Below, piece by piece: positions 1 to 10,276 of a stretch of DNA of 64,000 nucleotides; the first letter of the stretch is position 1; the number at the start of each line of letters is the position of its first letter. This DNA is from Stutzerimonas azotifigens (lineage in GTDB: Bacteria; Pseudomonadota; Gammaproteobacteria; Pseudomonadales; Pseudomonadaceae). The stretch spans positions 248,001 to 312,000 of the forward strand of contig NZ_JAAMRF010000004.1 in assembly GCF_013522725.1 (NCBI RefSeq). Reading direction: 5' to 3'. Under the pieces are notes generated by a model. That model made no database searches, had not been told where the DNA came from, and worked only from the letters and a program-made list of their open reading frames with translations. The translations under genes were made by a program, and so were the position numbers.

Positions 1-2392
<2,392 letters not shown>

Positions 2393-2455
2393 ATAGGGCA
2401 CTTCCAGGCCAAACGAGAGTCGACAGACATCGACGTTTGTTCGGGAACCCCCTTC

Positions 2456-2830
2456 ATGCCACTTCGGCGCTTGCCGATCCTGCTCACCGCCAGCCTGCTG
2501 GTCAGCGTCACCCTGCCGGCCAAGGCGCGCACTTCCGACTGCAGCGCGCAGCGACAGGCCATCAGTGAACAGCTCCATCAGGCGCGCCTGCTGGGCGACC
2601 GGGTTACTCAGACCGACCTGGAGACACGCCTGAAGACGCTCAATGTCCGCTGTCGAGGCATGCAGCCTCTGCAGGCCAATCGATTGGCCATCGATCAGGC
2701 CAACCAGTTGGTCAGGCAGCGCGAGGCACAGCTGCGCGAAGCACTCGCCGAAGGCGATGCCGGCCGTATCCAGCTGCGCCAGCGCCAGCTCGATACGGCG
2801 CGCCGCTGGCTGGAAGCGGCGCGGGAATAG
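2456..2830 (+). CDS. DUF1090 family periplasmic protein
   Basis: Small exported protein of 124 residues, resembling E. coli YqjC (DUF1090). Residues 1-25 form a signal peptide with basic MPLRRL, a hydrophobic core and a cleavage site near AKA-RT. The mature part is almost entirely charged helix. Two cysteines (in SDCSAQRQ and NVRCRG) are placed as in the family and could form a disulfide. The tail repeats Q/R/E heptad-like stretches and probably forms a coiled coil. No catalytic motif is visible and the function is unknown. It lies 63 bases downstream of ligB on the same strand and may be cotranscribed with it. Confidence 0.8.
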   Translation: MPLRRLPILLTASLLVSVTLPAKARTSDCSAQRQAISEQLHQARLLGDRVTQTDLETRLKTLNVRCRGMQPLQANRLAIDQANQLVRQREAQLREALAEGDAGRIQLRQRQLDTARRWLEAARE

Positions 2831-2839
2831 TCCGACAAA

Positions 2840-3289
2840 TCAGTAGACGCGAAACTCGCGATGACAGGCCTCGCAGCCGTCTTCGACCTGCTGCAACGCA
2901 GGGCCGACCTGTGCAGGGGTCAAGGGTGTCTGGCCGCTCGCGGCAACCAGCGCAGCGGTGGCCGCCTCCATCTGCTGCGCCAGCTCCTGAAAACGCTCCT
3001 GACGTGCCCAGACATCGTCGCGGGCACTGCTGCTGCCGTCTTCACCCTCGTGAGGGAAGTATTGCCAGGGTTGACGCGACAGGCTCTCCAGCTCGACCGC
3101 CCCCTCGGCGAAGCGCCCGGCATCGAATGCCAAGCGTCCGCGCAGCATGCCGCCAAGATCCTCGCTGACCTTGAGCATCTCTTTGAAGATCGCACTGCGC
3201 TTGCCTTGCGGCGAATCAGGATCGACGCGATCGCAGCCAACCAGGGCCAGGGTCCCCAGCAGTGCCGCGGCCATTAGGTTGCGCTTCAT
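2840..3289 (-). CDS. Class II (c'-type) cytochrome c lipoprotein
   Basis: Predicted periplasmic haem protein of 149 residues. The N-terminus is a lipoprotein signal (MKRNLMAAALLGTLALVGC) whose LVGC lipobox puts the lipidated cysteine at about residue 19. The only haem-binding motif, CEACH, lies eight residues or fewer from the C-terminus (CEACHREFRVY), which is the hallmark of the four-helix cytochrome c' and c-556 fold. The start at 3289 was preferred over an in-frame ATG at 3310 because GAGG lies 7 bases upstream and the signal peptide then begins with MKRN. Members carry electrons or bind small gases such as NO; this one cannot be assigned further. It is convergent with the DUF1090 gene. 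Confidence 0.85.
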   Translation of the reverse strand: MKRNLMAAALLGTLALVGCDRVDPDSPQGKRSAIFKEMLKVSEDLGGMLRGRLAFDAGRFAEGAVELESLSRQPWQYFPHEGEDGSSSARDDVWARQERFQELAQQMEAATAALVAASGQTPLTPAQVGPALQQVEDGCEACHREFRVY

Positions 3290-3358
3290 CGGATACCTCG
3301 AGCCTGACAAAGCCCGCGATTATCCGCGCCAAGGCCATTCAAACCAAGCGCGTTACCG

Positions 3359-3793
3359 TTACTGCGTCCACTTGCCGCCGGCGCTTTCGCAATCGACCTT
3401 GGCCTGCGCCTGATCGGACACCTTGTAGTGGTGCGTCACGATCTGTGCGGTCTCGGGCACGGTGGTGGGCAGCGTCTGGCCTGTGCTCTGAGTGCCCGTG
3501 GCACGTTCGTTGGCCAGCGTCTCGGGGGTCAGCGCGGCGGTGCAGGTGCCGATCGCGCCGGAGGGACAACTGTCGCGGACCTCGTGACGGGCGTTGCGAA
3601 CATCCTCGCGGTCACGGCATGCCCAGTCGATGGAGTCGCTTTCGGTGCCAACATGCTCGAAGCAATACTCCTGATTGACCGGAGCCGGAACGGCACCGGA
3701 GGTGTGGGCCGTGACGTAACAGGAATTGGCGGCGGCAGGCAGGGCGAACAGCCCGCAAAGGATCAACGGCAGGACGCGCAGAACAGGATTCAT
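3359..3793 (-). CDS. Secreted cysteine-rich protein of unknown function
   Basis: I do not recognise a family. The 144-residue product begins with a clear Sec signal peptide (MNPVLRVLPLILCGLFALPAAANS, cleavage after about residue 22). The mature chain has six cysteines at about 25, 44, 59, 76, 84 and 135, an even number that would allow three disulfides in the periplasm. A low-complexity Thr/Gln/Pro stretch (residues 96-115) precedes a C-terminal segment ending DCESAGGKWTQ, a Cys-x-x-x-Gly-Gly-x-Trp arrangement seen in several small exported proteins. The ATG at 3793 is preceded by AGGAG at a suitable distance; in-frame codons further upstream lack an SD and any family signal. No partner is evident. 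The neighbouring antiporter gene is divergent. Confidence 0.72.
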   Translation of the reverse strand: MNPVLRVLPLILCGLFALPAAANSCYVTAHTSGAVPAPVNQEYCFEHVGTESDSIDWACRDREDVRNARHEVRDSCPSGAIGTCTAALTPETLANERATGTQSTGQTLPTTVPETAQIVTHHYKVSDQAQAKVDCESAGGKWTQ

Positions 3794-3996
3794 CGCAGAT
3801 CTCCTGGGGTAGCGTTGCGCTCGGCGAACGCCGCCGACGCTGTCTTGATTCGACTGACCGCCCGCCGCATGAGTTCGCCCCCGGCACCGGCCCGCGGGCT
3901 TCGGTGCCTGAGCGGCTGCCGACGCCCCGAAACATCCCGGCACAAAAAGCGCGTCCTTTGGGTCAACTGCTGCAGTCCTTGCATTCCGGAGTCCCC

Positions 3997-5244
3997 ATGC
4001 TGGAAATCGCGGCTGTCTTCATCAGCCTCACCGCCCTCTTCGCCTATCTCAACTACCGTTTCATCGGCCTGCCCCCGACCATCGGCGTGATGGCAACGGC
4101 GCTGCTGTTCTCCCTGGCGCTGCATGCGCTGACGCTTTTGGGGTTGCCGGCTCTTGAGCAGCAGATCGAAACCCTGATCGGCAGGATCGACTTCAACCAT
4201 TTGTTGATGGACGGCATGCTGTCGTTCCTGCTGTTCGCCGGCGCGCTGCACATCAACCTGCTCGACCTGCGTGCCCGCCGCTGGTCGATCGGCCTGCTGG
4301 CCACACTCGGCGTGCTCATCTCCACCGCCGCGATCGGCCTGGGTACCTGGTGGCTGCTGGGCCTGTTCGGCAGCGAGACGCCGCTGATCTATTGCCTGCT
4401 GTTCGGTGCCCTGATTTCACCCACCGACCCGATCGCGGTGCTCGGCATCATGCGCTCGGCCGGGGCACCGAAATCACTGGAAACCACCATCGTCGGCGAG
4501 TCGCTGTTCAACGACGGGGTGGCGGTGGTGGTCTTCACCGTCCTGCTTGGCGTGCTCGCACGCGGCGAAGCCCCGGGTGTCGGCGAGGCGATCTGGCTGT
4601 TTTTCGAGGAAGCTGGCGGCGGCATTCTGCTGGGCGCCCTGCTCGGTGCGATCACCTTCGCCCTGCTCAAAAGCATTGACCAGTACCAGGTCGAGGTCTT
4701 GCTGACCCTCGCCCTGGTCCTCGGCGGCTACACGCTGGCCACCCACCTGCACGTCTCCGGCCCCATCGCGATGGTGGTAGCCGGGCTGATCATCGGCAAT
4801 CAGGGCCGTCGCCACGCGATGTCCGAACGGACCCGGGAGAACCTCGATAACTTCTGGGAACTGCTCGACGAAATCCTCAACGCGGTGCTCTTCGTACTGA
4901 TCGGAATGGAGCTGGTGCTGCTGCCGTTCAGCGAGCAGTACCTGCTGATCGCGCTTTGCGTGACGCTGCTGATCCTCGCCACCCGGCTGGCAACGGTCGG
5001 CCCGCCGGTCCTGGCGCTGCGCCTTCTCGGCAAGGCCCTGCCCGACGGCACCGCGAGCATCCTGACCTGGGGCGGACTGCGTGGCGGTATCTCGGTGGCT
5101 CTGGTGCTGGCCCTCCCTTCTAGCGAGGAGCGCAACCTGCTGTTGAACATCACCTATCTGGTGGTGCTGTTTTCCATCCTCGTGCAGGGCCTGACGATCG
5201 GCCGGCTGGTCAGGCGCATCTGCGCCCGATGCAGCCAAGGCTGA
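3997..5244 (+). CDS. CPA1-family sodium:proton antiporter (NhaP type)
   Basis: Inner-membrane cation/proton antiporter of 415 residues with about 12 hydrophobic segments. The ion-binding region is recognisable. GALISPTDPIAVLGI holds the TDP motif of the unwound helix. VGESLFNDGVAVVVF holds the ESLFNDG motif, with the Asn-Asp pair typical of electroneutral CPA1 exchangers. Further on, GPIAMVVAGLIIGN and TWGGLRGGISVALVLALP are also family features. The ATG at 3997 has GGAG 6 bases upstream. There is no long cytoplasmic C-terminal domain, so it resembles short bacterial NhaP-like proteins. The likely role is Na+ (or K+) export and pH homeostasis; the ion preference cannot be read from sequence. 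It is convergent with the thioesterase gene, with only 3 bases between the stops. Confidence 0.92.
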   Translation: MLEIAAVFISLTALFAYLNYRFIGLPPTIGVMATALLFSLALHALTLLGLPALEQQIETLIGRIDFNHLLMDGMLSFLLFAGALHINLLDLRARRWSIGLLATLGVLISTAAIGLGTWWLLGLFGSETPLIYCLLFGALISPTDPIAVLGIMRSAGAPKSLETTIVGESLFNDGVAVVVFTVLLGVLARGEAPGVGEAIWLFFEEAGGGILLGALLGAITFALLKSIDQYQVEVLLTLALVLGGYTLATHLHVSGPIAMVVAGLIIGNQGRRHAMSERTRENLDNFWELLDEILNAVLFVLIGMELVLLPFSEQYLLIALCVTLLILATRLATVGPPVLALRLLGKALPDGTASILTWGGLRGGISVALVLALPSSEERNLLLNITYLVVLFSILVQGLTIGRLVRRICARCSQG

Positions 5245-5247
5245 GAC

Positions 5248-5652
5248 TCACGACGACGCCGCGTCGTCCTTGAACTGGTCCTGAATGTAGGTGATCTGCG
5301 TCTTGCCATGGGGCGCCGGCAGGCCATCCTCACCGAGGTTGACGAAGACGATTCGGTCGATGGTCAGCAGACTCTTGCGGGTGATCTTGTTGCGTACTTC
5401 GCAGCGCAGCGTGATCGAGGTGCGGCCGAATTCGGTGGCGGTGATACCCAGCTCGATGATGTCGCTCTGGCGTGCAGAGCTGACGAAATTGATCTCGGAA
5501 ATGAACTTGGTCACCACCCGCTGATTGCCGAGCTGAACGATGGCGTAGATGGCGGCTTCTTCGTCGACCCATTTGAGCAGGCTGCCGCCGAACAGCGTGC
5601 CGTTGGGATTGAGGTCTTCGGGCTTGACCCATTTGCGCGTATGAAAATTCAT
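5248..5652 (-). CDS. Hotdog-fold acyl-CoA thioesterase (BACH/YciA-like)
   Basis: Hydrolyses acyl-CoA to fatty acid and CoA in the cytoplasm. The 134-residue product is a single hotdog domain. It carries the family signature NPNGTLFGGSLLKWVDEEAA, which contains the catalytic Asn and the Asp/Glu region, and ends with the strand KSLLTIDRIVFVNL. The start at 5652 has a strong GGAGAGG about 6 bases upstream; an in-frame codon at 5697 would add unrelated residues. The length fits single-domain YciA/YkhA-type enzymes. Substrate chain length cannot be told. It is transcribed away from the ahcY promoter region. Confidence 0.88.
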   Translation of the reverse strand: MNFHTRKWVKPEDLNPNGTLFGGSLLKWVDEEAAIYAIVQLGNQRVVTKFISEINFVSSARQSDIIELGITATEFGRTSITLRCEVRNKITRKSLLTIDRIVFVNLGEDGLPAPHGKTQITYIQDQFKDDAASS

Positions 5653-5767
5653 CCGGCCTCTCCTCTTCTGGATTCGCCGAACAGCTTGCCAGAGCATTCG
5701 GCCACTGGCTCATGAAGCCTGGCTATCGCCTGGATTTGGCGGATGAGCAGGGCATCGACGGAAAACC

Positions 5768-5796
5768 TTGGGCAGTTCCCGACAGCCCGCTATAAT
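5768..5796 (+). promoter_or_regulatory. Sigma-70 promoter for the SAH riboswitch-ahcY-metF transcript
   Basis: TTGGGC at 5768-5773 and a perfect TATAAT at 5791-5796 are separated by 17 bases. Transcription would begin near 5803, some 40 bases before the riboswitch aptamer, so the aptamer lies wholly in the leader. The rest of the 5653-5767 stretch shows nothing I can assign. Confidence 0.8.
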
Positions 5797-5842
5797 CGCC
5801 CGTCATTACGCGCCGGCGCTGCCCGGCCGTACCCGCCACCTG

Positions 5843-5932
5843 TCCGAGGGGCGCTGCAGCAGGCACCCGCTTATGGTTGACCTGTCAGGCTCGGATGGGG
5901 CGTTTTCGTAGAAACGCATCAACGGCGCCCAA
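5843..5932 (+). promoter_or_regulatory. S-adenosylhomocysteine (SAH) riboswitch
   Basis: The segment has the conserved parts of the SAH aptamer in order: CCGAGGGGCGCTGCAGC, a variable loop, a CAGGCTCGG strand that pairs back to CCGAG, a second variable hairpin (CGTTTTCGTAGAAACG) and the closing GGCGCCC that pairs with GGGCGC to form the pseudoknotted core. It lies about 90 bases upstream of ahcY and downstream of a strong promoter, the standard place for this class in pseudomonads. SAH binding is known to switch such genes on, so the enzyme that removes SAH is made when SAH builds up. I did not identify a separate terminator or anti-SD helix. Confidence 0.93.
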
Positions 5933-6019
5933 CGGACAAATGAGCAGAACGCACGACGACACTGGTCGATCGAACGCTACTCGCACGTCCGTCCCTGACC
6001 GAGAACGGAGAAGATATTC

Positions 6020-7429
6020 ATGAGCGCTGTACTCACGCCTGCAGGTTTCAACGACTACAAGGTCGCCGACATTTCCCTAGCCGATTGGGGTCGTCGCGAA
6101 ATCATCATCGCCGAATCCGAGATGCCCGCGCTGATGGGCCTTCGCCACAAGTACGCCGGCGAGCAGCCGCTCAAGGGCGCGAAGATCCTCGGCTGCATCC
6201 ACATGACCATCCAGACCGCCGTGCTGATCGAAACGCTGACGGCCCTGGGCGCCGAAGTGCGCTGGTCCAGCTGCAACATCTTCTCCACCCAGGACCAGGC
6301 CGCTGCAGCCATCGCCGCCGCCGGCATTCCGGTATTCGCCTGGAAGGGCGAGACCGAAGAAGAGTACGAGTGGTGCATCGAGCAGACCATTCTCAAGGAT
6401 GGCCAGCCGTGGGATGCCAACATGATCCTCGACGATGGCGGTGACCTGACCCAGATCCTCCACGACAAGTACCCGCAGGTGCTCGAGCGCGTGCATGGCG
6501 TCACCGAGGAAACCACCACCGGCGTGCATCGCCTGCAGGACATGCTGAAGAAAGGCACCCTGAAGATTCCGGCGATCAACGTCAACGACTCGGTCACTAA
6601 GAGCAAGAACGACAACAAGTACGGCTGCCGCCACAGCCTCAACGACGCCATCAAGCGCGCCACCGACCACCTCTTGTCCGGCAAGCAGGCGCTGGTGATC
6701 GGCTACGGCGACGTGGGCAAGGGCTCGGCCGCCTCGCTGCGCCAGGAAGGCATGATCGTCAAGGTCTCGGAAGTCGACCCGATCTGCGCCATGCAGGCCT
6801 GCATGGACGGCTATGAAGTCGTATCCCCTTACAAGGACGGCCTCAACGACGGCACTGACGCAAGCATCGACACCGCGCTGCTGGGCAAGATCGACCTGAT
6901 CGTCACCACCACCGGCAACGCCAACGTCTGCGACGCCGGCATGCTCAAGGCGCTGAAGAAGCGCGCCGTGGTCTGCAATATCGGTCACTTCGACAACGAG
7001 ATCGACACCGCCTTCATGCGCAAGAACTGGGCGTGGGAAGAGGTCAAGCCGCAGGTGCACAAGGTGCATCGCACCGGTAACGGCAGCTTCGACGCGCAGA
7101 ACGACGACTACCTGATCCTGCTGGCCGAAGGTCGTCTGGTTAACCTGGGCAACGCCACCGGCCACCCGAGTCGGATCATGGACGGCTCCTTCGCCAACCA
7201 GGTGCTGGCGCAGATCCACCTCTACAACGAGAAGTTCGCCGACCTGCCGGTGGTGGAGAAGACCAAGAACGTGACCGTCATGGTCCTGCCGAAGAAACTC
7301 GACGAGGAAGTCGCGCTGGAAATGGTCAAGGGCTTCGGCGGCGTCGTCACCCGGCTCACGCCCAAGCAGGCCGAGTACATCGGCGTCGAGGTCGAAGGCC
7401 CGTTCAAGCCGGACAGCTACCGCTACTAA
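6020..7429 (+). CDS. ahcY: Adenosylhomocysteinase (SAH hydrolase)
   Basis: Reversibly hydrolyses S-adenosylhomocysteine to adenosine and homocysteine, clearing the product inhibitor of methyltransferases. The product is 469 residues, full length for the bacterial form. The N-terminal substrate domain includes [16 protein letters not shown] and the [10 protein letters not shown] motif. The NAD-binding motif is [17 protein letters not shown] at about residues 228-245. The C-terminus is the conserved KPDSYRY, whose Lys and Tyr contact NAD of the neighbouring subunit. The start has GGAGAAG at good spacing. It is the first gene after the SAH riboswitch and is followed at 88 bases by metF, so both serve the methyl cycle. 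Confidence 0.98.
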   Translation: MSAVLTPAGFNDYKVADISLADWGRREIIIAESEMPALMGLRHKYAGEQPLKGAKILGCIHMTIQTAVLIETLTALGAEVRWSSCNIFSTQDQAAAAIAAAGIPVFAWKGETEEEYEWCIEQTILKDGQPWDANMILDDGGDLTQILHDKYPQVLERVHGVTEETTTGVHRLQDMLKKGTLKIPAINVNDSVTKSKNDNKYGCRHSLNDAIKRATDHLLSGKQALVIGYGDVGKGSAASLRQEGMIVKVSEVDPICAMQACMDGYEVVSPYKDGLNDGTDASIDTALLGKIDLIVTTTGNANVCDAGMLKALKKRAVVCNIGHFDNEIDTAFMRKNWAWEEVKPQVHKVHRTGNGSFDAQNDDYLILLAEGRLVNLGNATGHPSRIMDGSFANQVLAQIHLYNEKFADLPVVEKTKNVTVMVLPKKLDEEVALEMVKGFGGVVTRLTPKQAEYIGVEVEGPFKPDSYRY

Positions 7430-7438
7430 GAGCAGCCT

Positions 7439-7492
7439 CGAGCCAGGAGTCATGGCTGCAAGCCGCGTGTCGGCTTGCAGCTTGTTGGCTCG
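7439..7492. repeat. Nested inverted repeat between ahcY and metF
   Basis: GCTGCAAGCC (7455-7464) and GGCTTGCAGC (7472-7481) are perfect 10-base arms with a 7-base loop. An outer pair, CGAGCCA (7439-7445) and TGGCTCG (7486-7492), brackets them with small internal loops. There is no T-run, so it is not a good intrinsic terminator. The GCTGCAAGC wording is like dispersed palindromic elements in P. stutzeri-type genomes (from memory). It could adjust metF expression or mRNA stability within the ahcY-metF transcript. Confidence 0.7.
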
Positions 7493-7516
7493 CGCTTGCC
7501 GCCAAGGAAAATTCAA

Positions 7517-8368
7517 ATGACGTCTTCCCGCCCCGCCATCAGCTTCGAGTTCTTTCCGACCAAGACCGACGCCGGGCATGAAAAACTGCTGGCCACTGCA
7601 CGCCAGTTGGCCGAATACCAGCCGGACTTCTTCTCCTGCACCTACGGTGCCGGTGGCTCCACGCGTGACCGCACGCTCAACACCGTGTTGCAGCTCGACG
7701 GCGAAGTGAAGGTGCCCACCGCACCGCACCTCTCCTGCGTCGGCGACAGCAAGGCCGAGCTGCGCGCCCTGCTCGAGCGCTACAAGAACGCCGGCATCCG
7801 CCGCATCGTGGCCCTGCGCGGCGACCTGCCCTCGGGCATGGGCATGTCCGGCGGCGGCGAGCTGCGCTACGCCAACGACCTGGTCGAGTTCATTCGCGCC
7901 GAGACGGGCGATCACTTCCACATCGAGGTCGCCGCCTACCCGGAGATGCATCCGCAGGCGCGCAACCTGGAAGACGACCTGGCGAACTTCGTGCGCAAGG
8001 CACGCGCCGGTGCCGACAGCGCCATTACCCAGTACTTCTTCAACGCCGACAGCTACTTCTACTTCGTCGAGCGTGTGCGCCGCATGGGCGTCGAGCTGCC
8101 GATCATCCCGGGCATCATGCCGATCACCAACTACAGCAAGCTGGCACGCTTCTCGGACGCCTGCGGTGCCGAGCTGCCACGCTGGGTGCGCAAGCAACTC
8201 GAAGCCTATGGCGACGACCTGCAGAGCATCCAGGCCTTCGGCGAGCAGGTAGTCACGCAGATGTGCGAACGCCTGCTGGAGGGCGGCGCGCCCGGTCTGC
8301 ATTTCTACACCCTGAACCAGGCCGAGCCGAGCCTGGCGATCCGCAACAATCTCGGCTTCGCTCGCTGA
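7517..8368 (+). CDS. metF: Methylenetetrahydrofolate reductase
   Basis: Reduces 5,10-methylene-tetrahydrofolate to 5-methyl-tetrahydrofolate with FAD, supplying the methyl group for methionine synthase. The product is 283 residues, the usual bacterial length for this single TIM-barrel domain. ISFEFFPTK at the N-terminus contains the catalytic Glu. SCTYGAGGSTRDRT, LRGDLP, VAAYPEMHP and the QYFFNADSYFYFVER segment are all family motifs that line the FAD and folate site. The ATG at 7517 has AAGGAAA upstream; an earlier in-frame codon at 7475 falls inside the intercistronic hairpin and was rejected. It is probably cotranscribed with ahcY under the SAH riboswitch. Confidence 0.96.
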   Translation: MTSSRPAISFEFFPTKTDAGHEKLLATARQLAEYQPDFFSCTYGAGGSTRDRTLNTVLQLDGEVKVPTAPHLSCVGDSKAELRALLERYKNAGIRRIVALRGDLPSGMGMSGGGELRYANDLVEFIRAETGDHFHIEVAAYPEMHPQARNLEDDLANFVRKARAGADSAITQYFFNADSYFYFVERVRRMGVELPIIPGIMPITNYSKLARFSDACGAELPRWVRKQLEAYGDDLQSIQAFGEQVVTQMCERLLEGGAPGLHFYTLNQAEPSLAIRNNLGFAR

Positions 8369-8543
8369 GCGACACCGGCAGCCTGTCCGGCCACGAATTT
8401 TTCGTCGCCGACGGGCCCTTCTCCCGGCTACAGTGCTGCGCAGAGGCCACGCCCTTTGCGTGGCGAAGTCCGATGGCGCCTCGCGCCCCAGCAAACCCGC
8501 GACGCTCGCGCCTGTGCTGACGTCGCCCCGATGGAATGCCGCA

Positions 8544-9917
8544 ATGGCCAAACGAAATACGATCGACGTCTCCGTCAGCCCCAGGGGCAGCCTGGAAACC
8601 CTCTCCCAGCGCGAAGTGCAGCAGTTGCGCGAAACCGGGTCAGGCAGTGTCTACACGCTGTTTCGCCAGTGCGCGCTGGCCATCCTCAACACTGGCACCC
8701 ACAGCGATAACGCCAAGACCATCCTCGAGGCCTATGAGGACTTCGAGGTGCGCATCCATCAGCAGGACCGCGGCATCCGCCTCGAGCTGCTGAACGCGCC
8801 GGCCGACGCCTTCGTCGACGGACACATGATCGCCAGCACGCGCGAGATGCTGTTCAGCGCCCTACGCGATATCGTCTACACCCAGAGCGAGCTCGACAAC
8901 GCGCGCATCGACCTGGAAAGCTCCCAGGGCATTACCGATTACGTGTTCCACCTGCTGCGCAACGCCCGCACGCTACGTGCCGGCGTACAGCCGAAGATGG
9001 TGGTGTGCTGGGGTGGTCACTCGATCAGCACCGAGGAATACAAGTACACCAAGAAGGTCGGGCACGAGCTCGGCCTGCGCGGCATGGACATCTGCACCGG
9101 CTGCGGCCCGGGCGTGATGAAGGGTCCGATGAAGGGCGCCACCATCGCCCACGCCAAGCAGCGCAACGTCGAAGGCCGCTATCTGGGCCTCACCGAGCCC
9201 GGCATCATCGCCGCCGAAGCGCCCAACCCGATCGTCAACGAGCTGGTCATCCTGCCGGACATCGAGAAACGTCTGGAGGCTTTCGTCCGGGTCGGACACG
9301 GCATCGTGGTGTTCCCGGGCGGCGCCGGCACCGCCGAGGAATTCCTCTACCTGCTCGGCATCCTGATGCATCCGGAGAACCGCGACCTGCCCTTCCCGCT
9401 GATCCTCACCGGGCCCAGGAGCGCGACGGCCTTTCTCGAGCAGTTGCACGCCTTCATCGGTGCCACGCTCGGTGAACCTGCGCAGCGCTGCTACACGATG
9501 ATCATCGACGATCCGGCCGAAGTTGCCCGGCAGATGACCGCCGGCCTGGAGCAGGTCAAGCAGTTCCGCCGCGAACGCAACGACGCCTTCCACTTCAACT
9601 GGCTGCTAAAGATCGAAGAGGGGTTCCAGCACCCCTTCGACCCGACCCACGCCAACATGGCCAGCCTGCGCCTGAACCGCGACCTGCCGCCGCACGAACT
9701 CGCGGCGAACCTGCGTCGTGCGTTCTCCGGCATCGTCGCCGGCAACGTGAAGGACAAGGGGATCCGCCTGATCGAGCAACACGGCCCCTACCTGATCTCC
9801 GGCGACCCGGCGATCATGAAGCCGCTGGACGAGCTGTTGCAGGCCTTCGTCGAACAGCACCGCATGAAGCTGCCAGGCGGCGCGGCCTATGTGCCCTGTT
9901 ATCGGGTCGTGAGCTGA
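8544..9917 (+). CDS. ppnN: Pyrimidine/purine nucleotide 5'-monophosphate nucleosidase PpnN
   Basis: Cleaves nucleoside 5'-monophosphates to base and ribose 5-phosphate; the E. coli enzyme (YgdH) is stimulated by (p)ppGpp. The product is 457 residues against 454 in E. coli. The central LOG-type Rossmann domain shows VVCWGGHSI, CTGCGPGVMKGPMKGA and the catalytic signature VFPGGAGTAEEF. These are flanked by the N- and C-terminal domains specific to PpnN (LNRDLPPHELAANLRRAFSGIVAG near the end). The ATG at 8544 begins MAKRN; the preceding SD is weak. The 175-base gap before it contains a 7-bp hairpin at 8446-8464 and no other signal I can support. The family was once mis-named lysine decarboxylase. 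Confidence 0.93.
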   Translation: MAKRNTIDVSVSPRGSLETLSQREVQQLRETGSGSVYTLFRQCALAILNTGTHSDNAKTILEAYEDFEVRIHQQDRGIRLELLNAPADAFVDGHMIASTREMLFSALRDIVYTQSELDNARIDLESSQGITDYVFHLLRNARTLRAGVQPKMVVCWGGHSISTEEYKYTKKVGHELGLRGMDICTGCGPGVMKGPMKGATIAHAKQRNVEGRYLGLTEPGIIAAEAPNPIVNELVILPDIEKRLEAFVRVGHGIVVFPGGAGTAEEFLYLLGILMHPENRDLPFPLILTGPRSATAFLEQLHAFIGATLGEPAQRCYTMIIDDPAEVARQMTAGLEQVKQFRRERNDAFHFNWLLKIEEGFQHPFDPTHANMASLRLNRDLPPHELAANLRRAFSGIVAGNVKDKGIRLIEQHGPYLISGDPAIMKPLDELLQAFVEQHRMKLPGGAAYVPCYRVVS

Positions 9918-10131
9918 GCAGGGGCCGCGGGGCGCTCCACTTACTACCCGCTACCGGTTAACGGAGCGCTGGGCGAAGAAATACTGGTCGACTCGACTCA
10001 CTGAGCCCTCTCAAGCAGCCTGCGATCGGACGCGGTGCGACAGTGCGCCGTATGCCGCATCCTGCACGGGGTGCTGGCGGATGAACCAAGGAAGTGACAC
10101 ACTGTCGAACCAATGCGGGGTAGACAGCCTC

Positions 10132-10140
10132 TGTTATACT
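10132..10140 (+). promoter_or_regulatory. Extended -10 promoter candidate for the helicase gene
   Basis: The 359-base gap 9918-10276 holds one promoter-like site, TGTTATACT (10132-10140), an extended -10 with TG one base before TATACT. No convincing -35 is present at 16-18 bases. A start of transcription near 10147 would give a leader of about 130 bases, long enough for post-transcriptional control of a helicase. I see nothing else in the gap. Confidence 0.5.
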
Positions 10141-10276
10141 CCGCACTTCCCGCCAGGCTTACGCCCGGATGCCAGCACTCTCGAATGCGGCACGACCGGA
10201 CGGCATCGCACGCTAGTTGCGATTCGCGCCAGGCATGATCGTCCCGGGCCCCGCCCCCCTACAGACAGGGTTACTC

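Noticed and set aside
6077..8551. An 824-codon open frame on the minus strand opposite ahcY and metF
   Set aside because: It is the shadow of two strongly conserved genes in a GC-rich genome. It has no SD, no recognisable domain and a His/Val/Gln-rich composition typical of antisense frames.
9918..10276. Short open frames in the gap before the helicase gene
   Set aside because: They overlap the extended -10 site, show no ribosome-binding sites and run out of frame into the helicase gene.
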